Below, one piece after another: positions 1 to 6,562 of a DNA stretch of 13,015 nt. How positions within the stretch are numbered: position 1 is the stretch's first letter; each line of letters starts with the position of its first letter. The notes beneath the pieces are model-generated. The model was not told where the DNA came from. It saw only the letters and a program-made list of their open reading frames with translations, and made no database searches. Origin of the DNA: JADHLJ01 sp038116915 (GTDB lineage: Bacteria; Pseudomonadota; Alphaproteobacteria; Thalassobaculales; Thalassobaculaceae); assembly GCA_038116915.1 (NCBI GenBank), contig JAYOEU010000126.1:1-13015 (forward strand), in the 5' to 3' direction. Position numbers and translations under genes: made by a program.

Positions 1-147
1 CTCATCTGGCCGTTTCAGTTTTGCCTGGCGCTTGCATTTGGGTTGATGGCTCTGACGACGCTGTTCCATGTCTATCAGGACTTCCGAGCGTTGAATGGGA
101 AAACCGTTTTCCCGTGGGCGCCGGCGGAAACCCATACGGATATCTGA
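1..147 (+). CDS. dctQ: TRAP transporter small permease (DctQ family), C-terminal fragment
   Basis: Frame 1 is open from the window edge to a TGA at 145-147, giving the last 48 residues of a protein whose start lies upstream. The visible part begins with a hydrophobic stretch (about residues 1-24, starting LIWPFQFCLALAFG) that looks like a final membrane helix, then a short polar tail ending PAETHTDI. This matches the C-terminus of the four-helix small subunit of TRAP transporters, which together with DctM forms the inner-membrane part that takes solute from a periplasmic receptor using the sodium gradient. The call rests mainly on position: it ends 50 bp before an unmistakable DctM gene on the same strand, the usual Q-M order. 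The fragment alone is too short to name the substrate. Confidence 0.75.
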   Translation, partial: LIWPFQFCLALAFGLMALTTLFHVYQDFRALNGKTVFPWAPAETHTDI

Positions 148-163
148 AAAAGATTCGATCGAC

Positions 164-178
164 GCGTCGCCTAGACGC
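164..178 (+). other. Small intercistronic hairpin between dctQ and dctM
   Basis: GCGTC (164-168) and GACGC (174-178) can form a 5-bp stem with a GCCTA loop. It overlaps a perfect 10-bp palindrome, CGACGCGTCG, at 160-169. It sits between the small permease stop and the dctM ribosome binding site (AAGGA, 184-188). It could be an mRNA stability or translation-coupling element, but a stem this short can arise by chance in GC-rich DNA. Confidence 0.25.
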
Positions 179-197
179 CAGCTAAGGATGCCTGAAA

Positions 198-1484
198 ATG
201 CATTTGCTCGGTTCCAGCCTGCTCCTGCTCCTGGTGATTGGCGCACCGATCGGTATTGCCCTCGCCGGAGCGACGGTTTTGGTGGTTTTCACCGATCCGA
301 TGTTGTCGCCGAATGCTTTGTTCCGGGCCTTCTTCAATTTTCTGTCCAGCTATACGCTGATGGCGATCCCATTCTTCATCTACGCCGGTTTCCTGATGGA
401 GCGTACCGGTCTGATCGCCAAACTGTTTGACCTTGCGGATGCGCTGATCGGTTGGCTGCCAGGCGGCTTTGCCTATGCGACCTTGCTCGCTGCCGTCATG
501 TTCGGCGCGATTTCCGGATCCAGCACGGCGATGGCCGCCGCGATGGGCGTGATCGCGTATCCCGAAATGATCCGACGTGGCTATCCTGTGTGGATGGCCG
601 CGGGCATCATCGCCTGTGGCGGAGGTATTGCCCTGCTTATCCCGCCGAGCATCACGCTGATCCTGTTCGGGATCATCACCGAGGAATCCATTGTCGCGCT
701 GTTTTTCGCGGGCGTGGTGCCGGGGATCATGCTGGCGCTGAGCGATGCGGCGGTGATCATCGTCATGTCGTTCTACATGAAACTGCCGTCCGGCACTTTC
801 AGCCTGTCGCATCTGGGCACGTCGCTGTGGAAATCCTGGCCGGCCCTGCTGATGCCGGTGATTATTCTCGGCGGTCTTTACGGCGGGCTGTTCACGCCGA
901 CGGAAGCAGGTGCGGCCGCCTGCGGATACGCCATGGTCTATGGCCTTCTCTCAGGCGGCAGGCGTTTTCTCGCCGAGCTGATGCCGACAACCGTGCGGGC
1001 AATCAATCTGACGGCGATCGTTTTCTTCGTTCTCGGCTGTGTCGGCGTGTTCCAGTTCCTGCTCGCGAACAAGGGTTGGCCGCAGGATGTGGCCGCCAGG
1101 GTCAACGGCCTCGGTCTCACGCAGATGGGCTTCCTGGTGATGCTCCTGGTGGTGATGCTGTTCTTGTCGATGTTCCTGACCGGTGTGGCGATCCTGGTGC
1201 TGACCGTGCCGATTTTCTTCCCGGTCGCGCTCACGCTGGGTGTCGATCCGATCCATCTCGGGATCCTTACTGCTCTGGCGATCGAAATGGGCGGCGTGAT
1301 TCCACCGGTCGGGCTTAACCTGTTCGCAGTCAGCGGAACGACCGGGGTATCGGTTACAAAGGTGATGCAGGGAGCGATACCGTTCCTGTTCACCGATGGG
1401 TTGGTGCTGATTCTCTGCCTGCTGTTTCCGATCCTGGCACTATGGCTGCCCAATAACGCGGTGCAGTCGGCTTTCGGAAACTGA
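198..1484 (+). CDS. dctM: TRAP transporter large permease (DctM family)
   Basis: This is a 428-residue, very hydrophobic protein, the usual length for the roughly twelve-helix large permease of DctPQM-type TRAP transporters. It is the main inner-membrane translocation subunit for sodium-driven uptake of solutes such as carboxylates delivered by a periplasmic receptor. Family hallmarks are GAISGSS (residues 103-109), GGGIALLIPPS (141-151) followed by LILFGIITEESI, and a second IPP segment, EMGGVIPPVGLNLF, near residues 361-374. The ATG at 198 has AAGGA at 184-188, nine bases upstream, and the N-terminus enters the first helix at once, so the start is well supported. The small permease gene ends 50 bp upstream; the receptor gene is presumably further upstream outside the window. 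The gene ends 17 bp from the convergent ABC permease gene. The substrate cannot be told from the permease. Confidence 0.95.
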   Translation: MHLLGSSLLLLLVIGAPIGIALAGATVLVVFTDPMLSPNALFRAFFNFLSSYTLMAIPFFIYAGFLMERTGLIAKLFDLADALIGWLPGGFAYATLLAAVMFGAISGSSTAMAAAMGVIAYPEMIRRGYPVWMAAGIIACGGGIALLIPPSITLILFGIITEESIVALFFAGVVPGIMLALSDAAVIIVMSFYMKLPSGTFSLSHLGTSLWKSWPALLMPVIILGGLYGGLFTPTEAGAAACGYAMVYGLLSGGRRFLAELMPTTVRAINLTAIVFFVLGCVGVFQFLLANKGWPQDVAARVNGLGLTQMGFLVMLLVVMLFLSMFLTGVAILVLTVPIFFPVALTLGVDPIHLGILTALAIEMGGVIPPVGLNLFAVSGTTGVSVTKVMQGAIPFLFTDGLVLILCLLFPILALWLPNNAVQSAFGN

Positions 1485-1501
1485 CCAAGGGCGCCGCGGC
1501 G

Positions 1502-2476
1502 TCAGCGTTCCTTCACGTAGGGGACGCCGATCGCCTTGGGCGCAACCGCCTTGCCGATGAAGCCGGCAAGCAGCACCACCGTCAGAATATAGGGTAGCGC
1601 CTGGATCAACTGCACCGGCACCTCGCCTATGCCGGGTAGCGAGACCCCCTGGAGCCGAACCGCCACGGCATCGAGAAAGCCGAACAGCAGGCATGCCGTA
1701 AGCGCCGGCCAGGGCCGCCATTTGCCGAAGATCATCGCCGCCAAGGCCATGTACCCCTTGCCGGCGGTCATATCGCGCACGAAGGCGGCGGAATGCCCCG
1801 TCGAAAGATAGGCGCCGGCGATTCCGCACAGCAGGCCGCAGCACAACACCGCGCCGTAGCGCAGCCTCGCAACGGAAAGGCCGGCCGTGTCTACTGCCGC
1901 AGGCTCCTCGCCCACCGCGCGCAGCCGGAGCCCGAATCGCGTACTCTGCACCACGAACCAGGTGAGCGGCACTATCAGAAGCGCCAGATAGACCAGAATA
2001 TTGTGACCGCTGATCAGCTCTTTATAGATCGGGCCGAGTATCGGGACCGTTCCAATTGTGTCGGCGAAGGGCCAGATGATGCCGGTAAAGCGGGCGCTGT
2101 CCGGAAGGGGCGGCGTCTGGCCTCCCTGGCGGAACCAGGCAATGCCGAGCACCACCGTCAGCCCGGCGGCCATGACATTGATGGCGACGCCGCTGACCAC
2201 CTGATTGCCCCGGTGGGTGATGCAGGCGAACCCGTGCAGCAACGCCAGCGCGACCGATACAAGTACCGCCGCCACGAGGCCGGCCCAGGCCGAACCGGTC
2301 ACCGCGGCTGTGGATGCGGCGGCAAACGCGGCGGCCAGCATCTTGCCCTCAAGCCCGATATCGATGATGCCCGAGCGCTCCGAAAACAGTCCAGCCATGG
2401 CGCAAAGGATGAGCGGTGTCGCAACCCGCACGGTCGCATCCAAGGTCAGAACCACCAGGAGCCAGGACTCTTCCAT
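1502..2476 (-). CDS. BMP/nucleoside-type ABC transporter, second permease (NupQ/YufQ-like)
   Basis: Predicted 324-residue inner-membrane permease, the second of two that form the membrane channel of a BMP-type (simple sugar/nucleoside-like) ABC importer. It has many hydrophobic segments and the family motif SGIIDIGLEG at about residues 35-44. The cytoplasmic coupling loop AVGEEPAAVDTAGL, at about 187-200, is the region that contacts the ATPase. A GTG at 2479-2477 is also in frame, but the ATG at 2476-2474 is preferred because GGGGAG lies five bases before it, while only two bases separate it from the GTG. With this start the gene overlaps the upstream permease by one base (TGATG), implying translational coupling. 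It is the last gene of the operon, with no clear terminator in the 17 bp before convergent dctM. Family known examples move nucleosides; the substrate here is inferred only. Confidence 0.92.
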   Translation of the reverse strand: MEESWLLVVLTLDATVRVATPLILCAMAGLFSERSGIIDIGLEGKMLAAAFAAASTAAVTGSAWAGLVAAVLVSVALALLHGFACITHRGNQVVSGVAINVMAAGLTVVLGIAWFRQGGQTPPLPDSARFTGIIWPFADTIGTVPILGPIYKELISGHNILVYLALLIVPLTWFVVQSTRFGLRLRAVGEEPAAVDTAGLSVARLRYGAVLCCGLLCGIAGAYLSTGHSAAFVRDMTAGKGYMALAAMIFGKWRPWPALTACLLFGFLDAVAVRLQGVSLPGIGEVPVQLIQALPYILTVVLLAGFIGKAVAPKAIGVPYVKER

Positions 2477-3591
2477 CACGACTCCCCGGAAGACGGCGCG
2501 GCGTGCCGTGCGAACAGGCGCGCCACCAGCGGGTTGAACATCAGTGCAAGCGCGCCGGAGAACAGGATCACAAGACCTTGAATGACGACGACCATGTCGC
2601 GGGAGATGGTGGCGAATTCGAAATCGAGTTCGGCGCCGCCCTGGTACAAGGCACCGAACAGAAAACTCGCGAGCACGATGCCGAACGGATGGTTGCGGCC
2701 CATCAGCGAGACCGCGATGCCGGTAAAGCCATAGCCGGCGGTGAAGTCCAGCAGCAGTCGGTGCTGAACACCCATGATTTCATTCAGGCCCACCAGACCC
2801 GCCAAGGCGCCGGAAAGGCACATTGAAAGCATGATGATCCGCTTGGGATCGATCCCGGCATAGATGGCGGCGGTTTCATTGTGGCCGGTGGTCCGGATCG
2901 CATATCCCCAGCGCGTGCGCCAGATGAAGGTCCAGACCAGCGCACAGCAGACGAGAGCGATCAGAAAGGAGAGGTTAAGCGGCGAGCGGGCCATTGTTAT
3001 GCCGACCGCGCCGAGCATCTCATGCATGAAGGGCAGCCAGGCCTCGGATCCGAACTCCCGCGTTTCCGGCGACATCTGGCCGGGCTGGATCATCACATTG
3101 ACCAAAAGATAGACCATCAGCGCCGAGGCGATGAAATTGAACATGATCGTGGTGATGACGATGTGGCTGCCACGGTAGGCTTGTAGATAGGCGGGCACGG
3201 CAGCCCAGAGACCTCCGAAGACCGCTCCGCCGAGCATCGCCAGCGGCACGATCATAATTAGCGGCAGGGAACTGTCGAAGGCGAGACACGCAAGACCGAC
3301 GCCGAGGCCGCCGATATAGGCCTGACCCTCGCCGCCGATATTGAACAGACCAGCATGAAACGCGACCGCCACCGCGAGCCCGGTGAAGATGAAGTTCGTC
3401 GTGTAATAGAGGGTGTAGCCGATGCCCTCCTCATAACCGAGGGCGCCACGCACCAGGACCGCCAATGCCTCGAACGGATTCTCTCCGATCACCAGGATCA
3501 CGAGACCGGCAACCACGAAGGCGGCGGCGATATTGATCAGCGGGATCAACCCGATATCGACCCATCTGGGAAGCTGGCCCTGGCTGTTCAT
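2476..3591 (-). CDS. BMP/nucleoside-type ABC transporter, first permease (NupP/YufP-like)
   Basis: Predicted 371-residue polytopic inner-membrane permease. The motif FNIGGEGQ (residues 83-90) is the counterpart of the DIGLEG motif in the partner permease and is typical of this branch of ABC permeases. The segment WGYAIRTTGHNETAAIYAGI (about 228-247) is the cytoplasmic coupling loop for the ATPase. The N-terminus is longer than in the partner, as is usual for the first permease. The ATG at 3591 has AAGGG on the minus strand (plus 3599-3603) seven bases upstream. It follows the ATPase gene after a 181-bp gap filled largely by an inverted repeat pair, and its stop codon overlaps the next permease start. 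It should form a heterodimeric channel with that permease. Confidence 0.94.
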   Translation of the reverse strand: MNSQGQLPRWVDIGLIPLINIAAAFVVAGLVILVIGENPFEALAVLVRGALGYEEGIGYTLYYTTNFIFTGLAVAVAFHAGLFNIGGEGQAYIGGLGVGLACLAFDSSLPLIMIVPLAMLGGAVFGGLWAAVPAYLQAYRGSHIVITTIMFNFIASALMVYLLVNVMIQPGQMSPETREFGSEAWLPFMHEMLGAVGITMARSPLNLSFLIALVCCALVWTFIWRTRWGYAIRTTGHNETAAIYAGIDPKRIIMLSMCLSGALAGLVGLNEIMGVQHRLLLDFTAGYGFTGIAVSLMGRNHPFGIVLASFLFGALYQGGAELDFEFATISRDMVVVIQGLVILFSGALALMFNPLVARLFARHAAPSSGES

Positions 3592-3625
3592 GCCACCGCC
3601 CTTAAGAGGATCGGCCCGCCGGCAA

Positions 3626-3665
3626 GACTCTTCGAGACGGCGCTGACGCGCCTCCTCAGGGTGAG
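3626..3665 (+). repeat. REP-like palindromic repeat, copy A (inverted partner of copy B)
   Basis: This 40-bp element has constant arms CTTCGAGACG and CTCCTCAGGGTGAG around a variable centre. GGCGC (3639-3643) and GCGCC (3648-3652) make a perfect 5-bp tip stem with loop TGAC. The arms match copy B (3687-3725) in inverse orientation over 10 and 14 bases with no mismatch. From general knowledge, sequences of this kind (TTCGAGACG ... CTCAGGGTGAG) are widespread between genes in many alphaproteobacteria; number and spread in this genome cannot be seen here. It lies in the transcribed gap between the ATPase and first permease genes of the ABC operon. Confidence 0.8.
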
Positions 3666-3686
3666 ACCCAATGCTCCAACACCTGA

Positions 3687-3725
3687 CTCACCCTGAGGAG
3701 ATGCGAAGCATCGTCTCGAAGGGTC
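3687..3725 (-). repeat. REP-like palindromic repeat, copy B (inverted partner of copy A)
   Basis: This is the reverse-complement counterpart of copy A, 21 bp away. On the minus strand it reads GACCCTTCGAGACG, then a variable core, then CTCCTCAGGGTGAG. Its own tip is a perfect 5-bp stem, GATGC (3700-3704) with GCATC (3708-3712), around a GAA loop. The tip sequence differs from copy A but still pairs. In the operon mRNA the two copies could fold into one long hairpin (copy A against copy B) or two separate small ones. Either could act as a barrier to 3' exonucleases, keeping the upstream part of the message (binding protein and ATPase) more stable than the permease part. That role is inferred from known REP behaviour. 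Confidence 0.8.
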
Positions 3726-3772
3726 CTGTCTCAACATCTCCCCATGCCTTGCGGACACGTCCAAAACGCCCA

Positions 3773-5311
3773 TCATGTCGCCGCCTCGTCCCTTGAGACA
3801 TTGGCCATCAGGAGACCGATGGTCCGCTCGTCCGCGTCGGCGGCGTCGAGGGTTCCGACGATCCGGCCGGCCGACATGACAATGATCCTGTCGGAGAGCG
3901 AAAGGATTTCGTCCAACTCCACGGACACCAGAAGCACACCCGCGCCGGCATCCCGCATGGCAATCAGATTGGCATGAATAAATTCAATGGCACCGATATC
4001 AACACCGCGCGTCGGTTGCCCGACCAGAAGCAATCGCGGTTTCACCTCTATTTCACGGGATAAAACGAGTTTCTGTTGGTTTCCACCGGAGAAGTTCGCC
4101 GATTTGAGCATCGGATTTCCGGGCCTGACATCAAATTTTTTCATCTTAGTTGCGCAGTTCGCGAGGATGGATTCAGTGTCCATAAGCGGCCCGGCATTGA
4201 ATTTCGGATCATCATGATAGCCGAGGATGCTGTTCTCCCGCGCCTCGAAGGGCATCACCAGTCCCATGCGGTGGCGGTCCTCCGGGACATGGGCGATTCC
4301 CGCCTCGCGTAGCCTTTTCGGGTCGCTTGGCCGGTCGGCGGTGATCTCCGGGCCGCCGGCGATCCGGATCGACCCGGCGTCCGGTGCCCGGATTCCGGCA
4401 AGGGCTTCCAGCAGTTCGCTCTGACCGTTTCCGGACACCCCGGCGACGCCGACGATCTCGCCGGCCCGTACCTCCAGACTGGCGTTCCGAAGCCGCTCGA
4501 CCCCCGAGGGATCCCGGATCGTCAGACCGGTCACCGTCAGCACAGGTCCGCCGGGGCGAGCAGGCTTCTTGTCGACCCGCAGCAACACCTTGCGGCCGAC
4601 CATCAATTCCGCCAGTTCCTCCGGACCGGTTTCGGAGGTGGTTCGATGCGCGACCATTTCTCCGGCCCGCATCACCGACACGATATCGGTGATCGACATG
4701 ATTTCGCGCAGCTTGTGGGTGATCAGTAAGATCGTGACGCCACGGGCGCGCAGGGCTGCGAGGATCTCGAAAAGCCGGTCGGTCTCGGCGGGGGTCAGCA
4801 CGCCGGTCGGCTCGTCGAGGATCAGAATGCGCGCACCCTTGTCCAGTGCCTTCAGGATTTCGACCCGCTGGCGCGCGCCGACCGGCAGATCGGCGATCAG
4901 GGCGTCCGGATCCACGTTGAGATCGTAGGTCCGGGACATTTCGATCAGCCGCGCGCGGGTCGCCTCGGCGCCGGGCGCCAAAAGGGCGCCGCCCTCGCTT
5001 CCGAGCATGACGTTCTCAAGCACGCTGAAAGTCTCCACCAGCATGAAATGCTGATGGACCATTCCGATCCCGGCGGCGATGGCGTCATGACTGTCCCGAA
5101 TGACCGTGCGCGTGCCATCCATCAGGATCTCGCCGCTGTCGGCCTGATAGAAGCCGTAGAGAATCGACATCAGGGTCGATTTGCCGGCTCCGTTCTCGCC
5201 GATGACGCCATGGATGGTGCCCGGCATCACCTTCAACGAGACATCCTTGTTGGCGTGAACCGGCCCGAACCGCTTGTTGATCCGGACCAGTTCTATCGCC
5301 GCGTGGCTCAT
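3773..5311 (-). CDS. BMP/nucleoside-type ABC transporter, tandem ATPase (NupO/YufO-like)
   Basis: This 512-residue cytoplasmic ATPase with two fused nucleotide-binding domains powers the importer. Domain 1 is complete: Walker A GENGAGKST (38-46), Q-loop VHQHFML (85-91), signature LPVGARQRVE (142-151), Walker B ILILDEPTG (162-170) and H-loop ITHK (197-200). Domain 2 is degenerate: its P-loop region reads GVSGNGQSE (291-299) without the GKS/T lysine, its signature is SGGNQQ (408-413), and Walker B reads LLLVGQPTRGVD (427-438) with Gln where the catalytic Glu would be. This asymmetry is normal for the ribose/BMP-type ATPases, so it is not decay. The ATG at 5311 gives a standard N-terminus (IELVRINKRFG), though the upstream GTGGGA is a weak ribosome binding site. 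It begins 36 bp after the binding-protein gene and is followed by the repeat-bearing gap. Substrate unknown. Confidence 0.95.
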   Translation of the reverse strand: MSHAAIELVRINKRFGPVHANKDVSLKVMPGTIHGVIGENGAGKSTLMSILYGFYQADSGEILMDGTRTVIRDSHDAIAAGIGMVHQHFMLVETFSVLENVMLGSEGGALLAPGAEATRARLIEMSRTYDLNVDPDALIADLPVGARQRVEILKALDKGARILILDEPTGVLTPAETDRLFEILAALRARGVTILLITHKLREIMSITDIVSVMRAGEMVAHRTTSETGPEELAELMVGRKVLLRVDKKPARPGGPVLTVTGLTIRDPSGVERLRNASLEVRAGEIVGVAGVSGNGQSELLEALAGIRAPDAGSIRIAGGPEITADRPSDPKRLREAGIAHVPEDRHRMGLVMPFEARENSILGYHDDPKFNAGPLMDTESILANCATKMKKFDVRPGNPMLKSANFSGGNQQKLVLSREIEVKPRLLLVGQPTRGVDIGAIEFIHANLIAMRDAGAGVLLVSVELDEILSLSDRIIVMSAGRIVGTLDAADADERTIGLLMANVSRDEAAT

Positions 5312-5347
5312 CCCACGTGCCCTATCCGCAACGACCGGGAGCCGTTC

Positions 5348-6337
5348 TCAACCCGGGCAGCTGTTGTCGGCCATGTAGTCATGCACCTTGATGGAGCCGT
5401 CTAGAATGCCCTTCTCGGCCTTGGCGACCGCAGCCTTCATATCCGCATTCACCAGGGCCGCATTGTGCTCGTCGAGCGCCCAACCGACACCGTTCTCGGC
5501 GAGGCCCAGCACTTGGACCCCCGGCTTGAAGCTACCGTCCTTGGCGGATTTGAAGACGTTATAGGCCGCCACGTCGACGCGCTTCAGCATCGAGGTCAGC
5601 ATGGTGCCGGGATGCAGGTGGTTCTGATTGGAATCGACTCCGATCGCAAGCTTGCCGCTGTCCTTGGCCGCCTGATAGACGCCGACGCCGGTCCCGCCGG
5701 CCGCCGCGTAGACGACGTCGGCGCCCCTGTCGAACTGGCTCTTGGCAAGCTCGGCGCCCTTGGCCGGGTCGTTCCATGCCGACGGGGTCGAGCCGGTCAT
5801 GTTCTGATAGACCTCGCCGCCGCTGTTCTGCCACTTCACGCCCTGCACATACCCGCAGGCGAAGCGGCGGATCAGCGGGATATCCATGCCGCCGACGAAT
5901 CCGACCTTGCCGGACTTCGACGCCGCCGCCGCGAGCACCCCGACCAGGAAGGAGCCTTCCTGCTCCTTGAAGACGATCGATTGCACGTTCGGCAGATCGA
6001 CCACCATGTCGATGATGGCAAAGCGGGTGTTCGGGAACTCCTTGGCGACCTTCTCGATCGCCGGCGCCTGGGCGAAACCGACACCCAGCACCGGATCGGA
6101 GCCGCGCTGCGCCATCCGGCGGATCGCCTGCTCGCGCTGGGTGGCGTTCGTCACTTCGAACTCGTTGTATTTGTCGCCGCTTTCCTTAGCGAACTTCTCG
6201 ACGCCGTTGTAGACGCCCTCGTTGAAGCTCTTGTCGAACTTGCCGCCCATGTCGAAGACGACGGCGGGTTTGAACTCGGCGGCCTGGACGGTACCAGCCG
6301 CTATCATTGCGGCCGCGGCGATAAGCCAACGCTTCAT
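5348..6337 (-). CDS. BMP-family periplasmic binding protein of the ABC importer
   Basis: This 329-residue substrate-binding protein is the first gene of the operon. It has an N-terminal signal peptide (MKRWLIAAAAMIAAGTVQA, likely cleaved after residue 19) and no lipobox cysteine, so it should be free in the periplasm, unlike the lipoprotein members in Gram-positives and spirochaetes. Family motifs are DKSFNEGVYNG (35-45), GVGFAQAP (85-92), GKVGFVGGMD (143-152) and AIGVDSNQ followed by LTSMLKRVD. The mature protein has exactly two cysteines (161 and 327), so one disulfide is possible. Upstream codons are open to 6424, but the ATG at 6337 is chosen because AGGGGG lies seven bases before it (plus 6345-6350) and the signal peptide starts there. 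Characterised relatives bind purine nucleosides; that substrate is a family inference. Confidence 0.95.
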   Translation of the reverse strand: MKRWLIAAAAMIAAGTVQAAEFKPAVVFDMGGKFDKSFNEGVYNGVEKFAKESGDKYNEFEVTNATQREQAIRRMAQRGSDPVLGVGFAQAPAIEKVAKEFPNTRFAIIDMVVDLPNVQSIVFKEQEGSFLVGVLAAAASKSGKVGFVGGMDIPLIRRFACGYVQGVKWQNSGGEVYQNMTGSTPSAWNDPAKGAELAKSQFDRGADVVYAAAGGTGVGVYQAAKDSGKLAIGVDSNQNHLHPGTMLTSMLKRVDVAAYNVFKSAKDGSFKPGVQVLGLAENGVGWALDEHNAALVNADMKAAVAKAEKGILDGSIKVHDYMADNSCPG

Positions 6338-6395
6338 GATTGATCCCCCTAAGATGTCTGATGCTTCGGGCCGGTTCGTGACCGGGTTGGCGGAA

Positions 6396-6424
6396 AGTTT
6401 ATCAGTCCCAATTGTGACGTCCAA
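6396..6424 (-). promoter_or_regulatory. Candidate sigma70-type promoter of the BMP ABC operon
   Basis: On the minus strand, TTGGAC (plus 6419-6424) and TAAACT (plus 6396-6401) are separated by exactly 17 bases. This would start transcription about 50 bases upstream of the binding-protein ATG. The -35 matches the consensus only in its TTG and the -10 at four of six positions, so this is a plausible but unproven call. It is the best-spaced pair I can find in this divergent region. Confidence 0.35.
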
Positions 6425-6490
6425 CGAAAGCTGCGGTCCGGGATTTTTCCTAAGGGAATTTCCCGATCCGCGCGAATGAACCGGGATGTG

Positions 6491-6537
6491 GAGTCGACTC
6501 TTTCCATGGGACGCAATATATTTCGTCTATGGGAAAA
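6491..6537. promoter_or_regulatory. Operator-like dyad in the mutL upstream region
   Basis: A perfect 10-bp palindrome, GAGTCGACTC (6491-6500), adjoins a larger imperfect dyad (6501-6537). The core of the dyad is GACGCAATATATTTCGTC (6510-6527), with GACG/CGTC arms around an AATATATT centre. TTTCCAT on the left and ATGGGAAAA on the right extend the symmetry with one base of offset. The AT-rich centre stands out in GC-rich DNA and could contain a -10 (TATATT, 6517-6522). It lies 26 bp before the mutL ATG and about 160 bp from the divergent ABC operon start. The symmetry is seen directly; a protein-binding role is inference. Confidence 0.4.
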
Positions 6538-6562
6538 CTTAGACCACTATATGTAGTTGAAC

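Noticed and set aside
1485..1501. Bidirectional terminator between dctM and the convergent permease gene
   Set aside because: Only a loopless palindrome, CGCCGCGGCG (1492-1501), is present, with no stem-loop of useful size and no T-run.
3588..3776. Short minus-strand open frame (62 codons) across the gap between ATPase and permease genes
   Set aside because: It is made mostly of the two REP-like repeats and overlaps both neighbours; its sequence is repeat translation, not a protein.
4193..4650. Decay of the ATPase, suggested by missing Walker A lysine and catalytic Glu in domain 2
   Set aside because: A degenerate second nucleotide-binding domain is normal in tandem ATPases of this ABC family, and the frame is intact.
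6338..6424. N-terminal extension of the BMP binding protein by 29 residues
   Set aside because: The signal peptide and a good ribosome binding site (AGGGGG) sit exactly at the 6337 start; the extension would mask the signal peptide.
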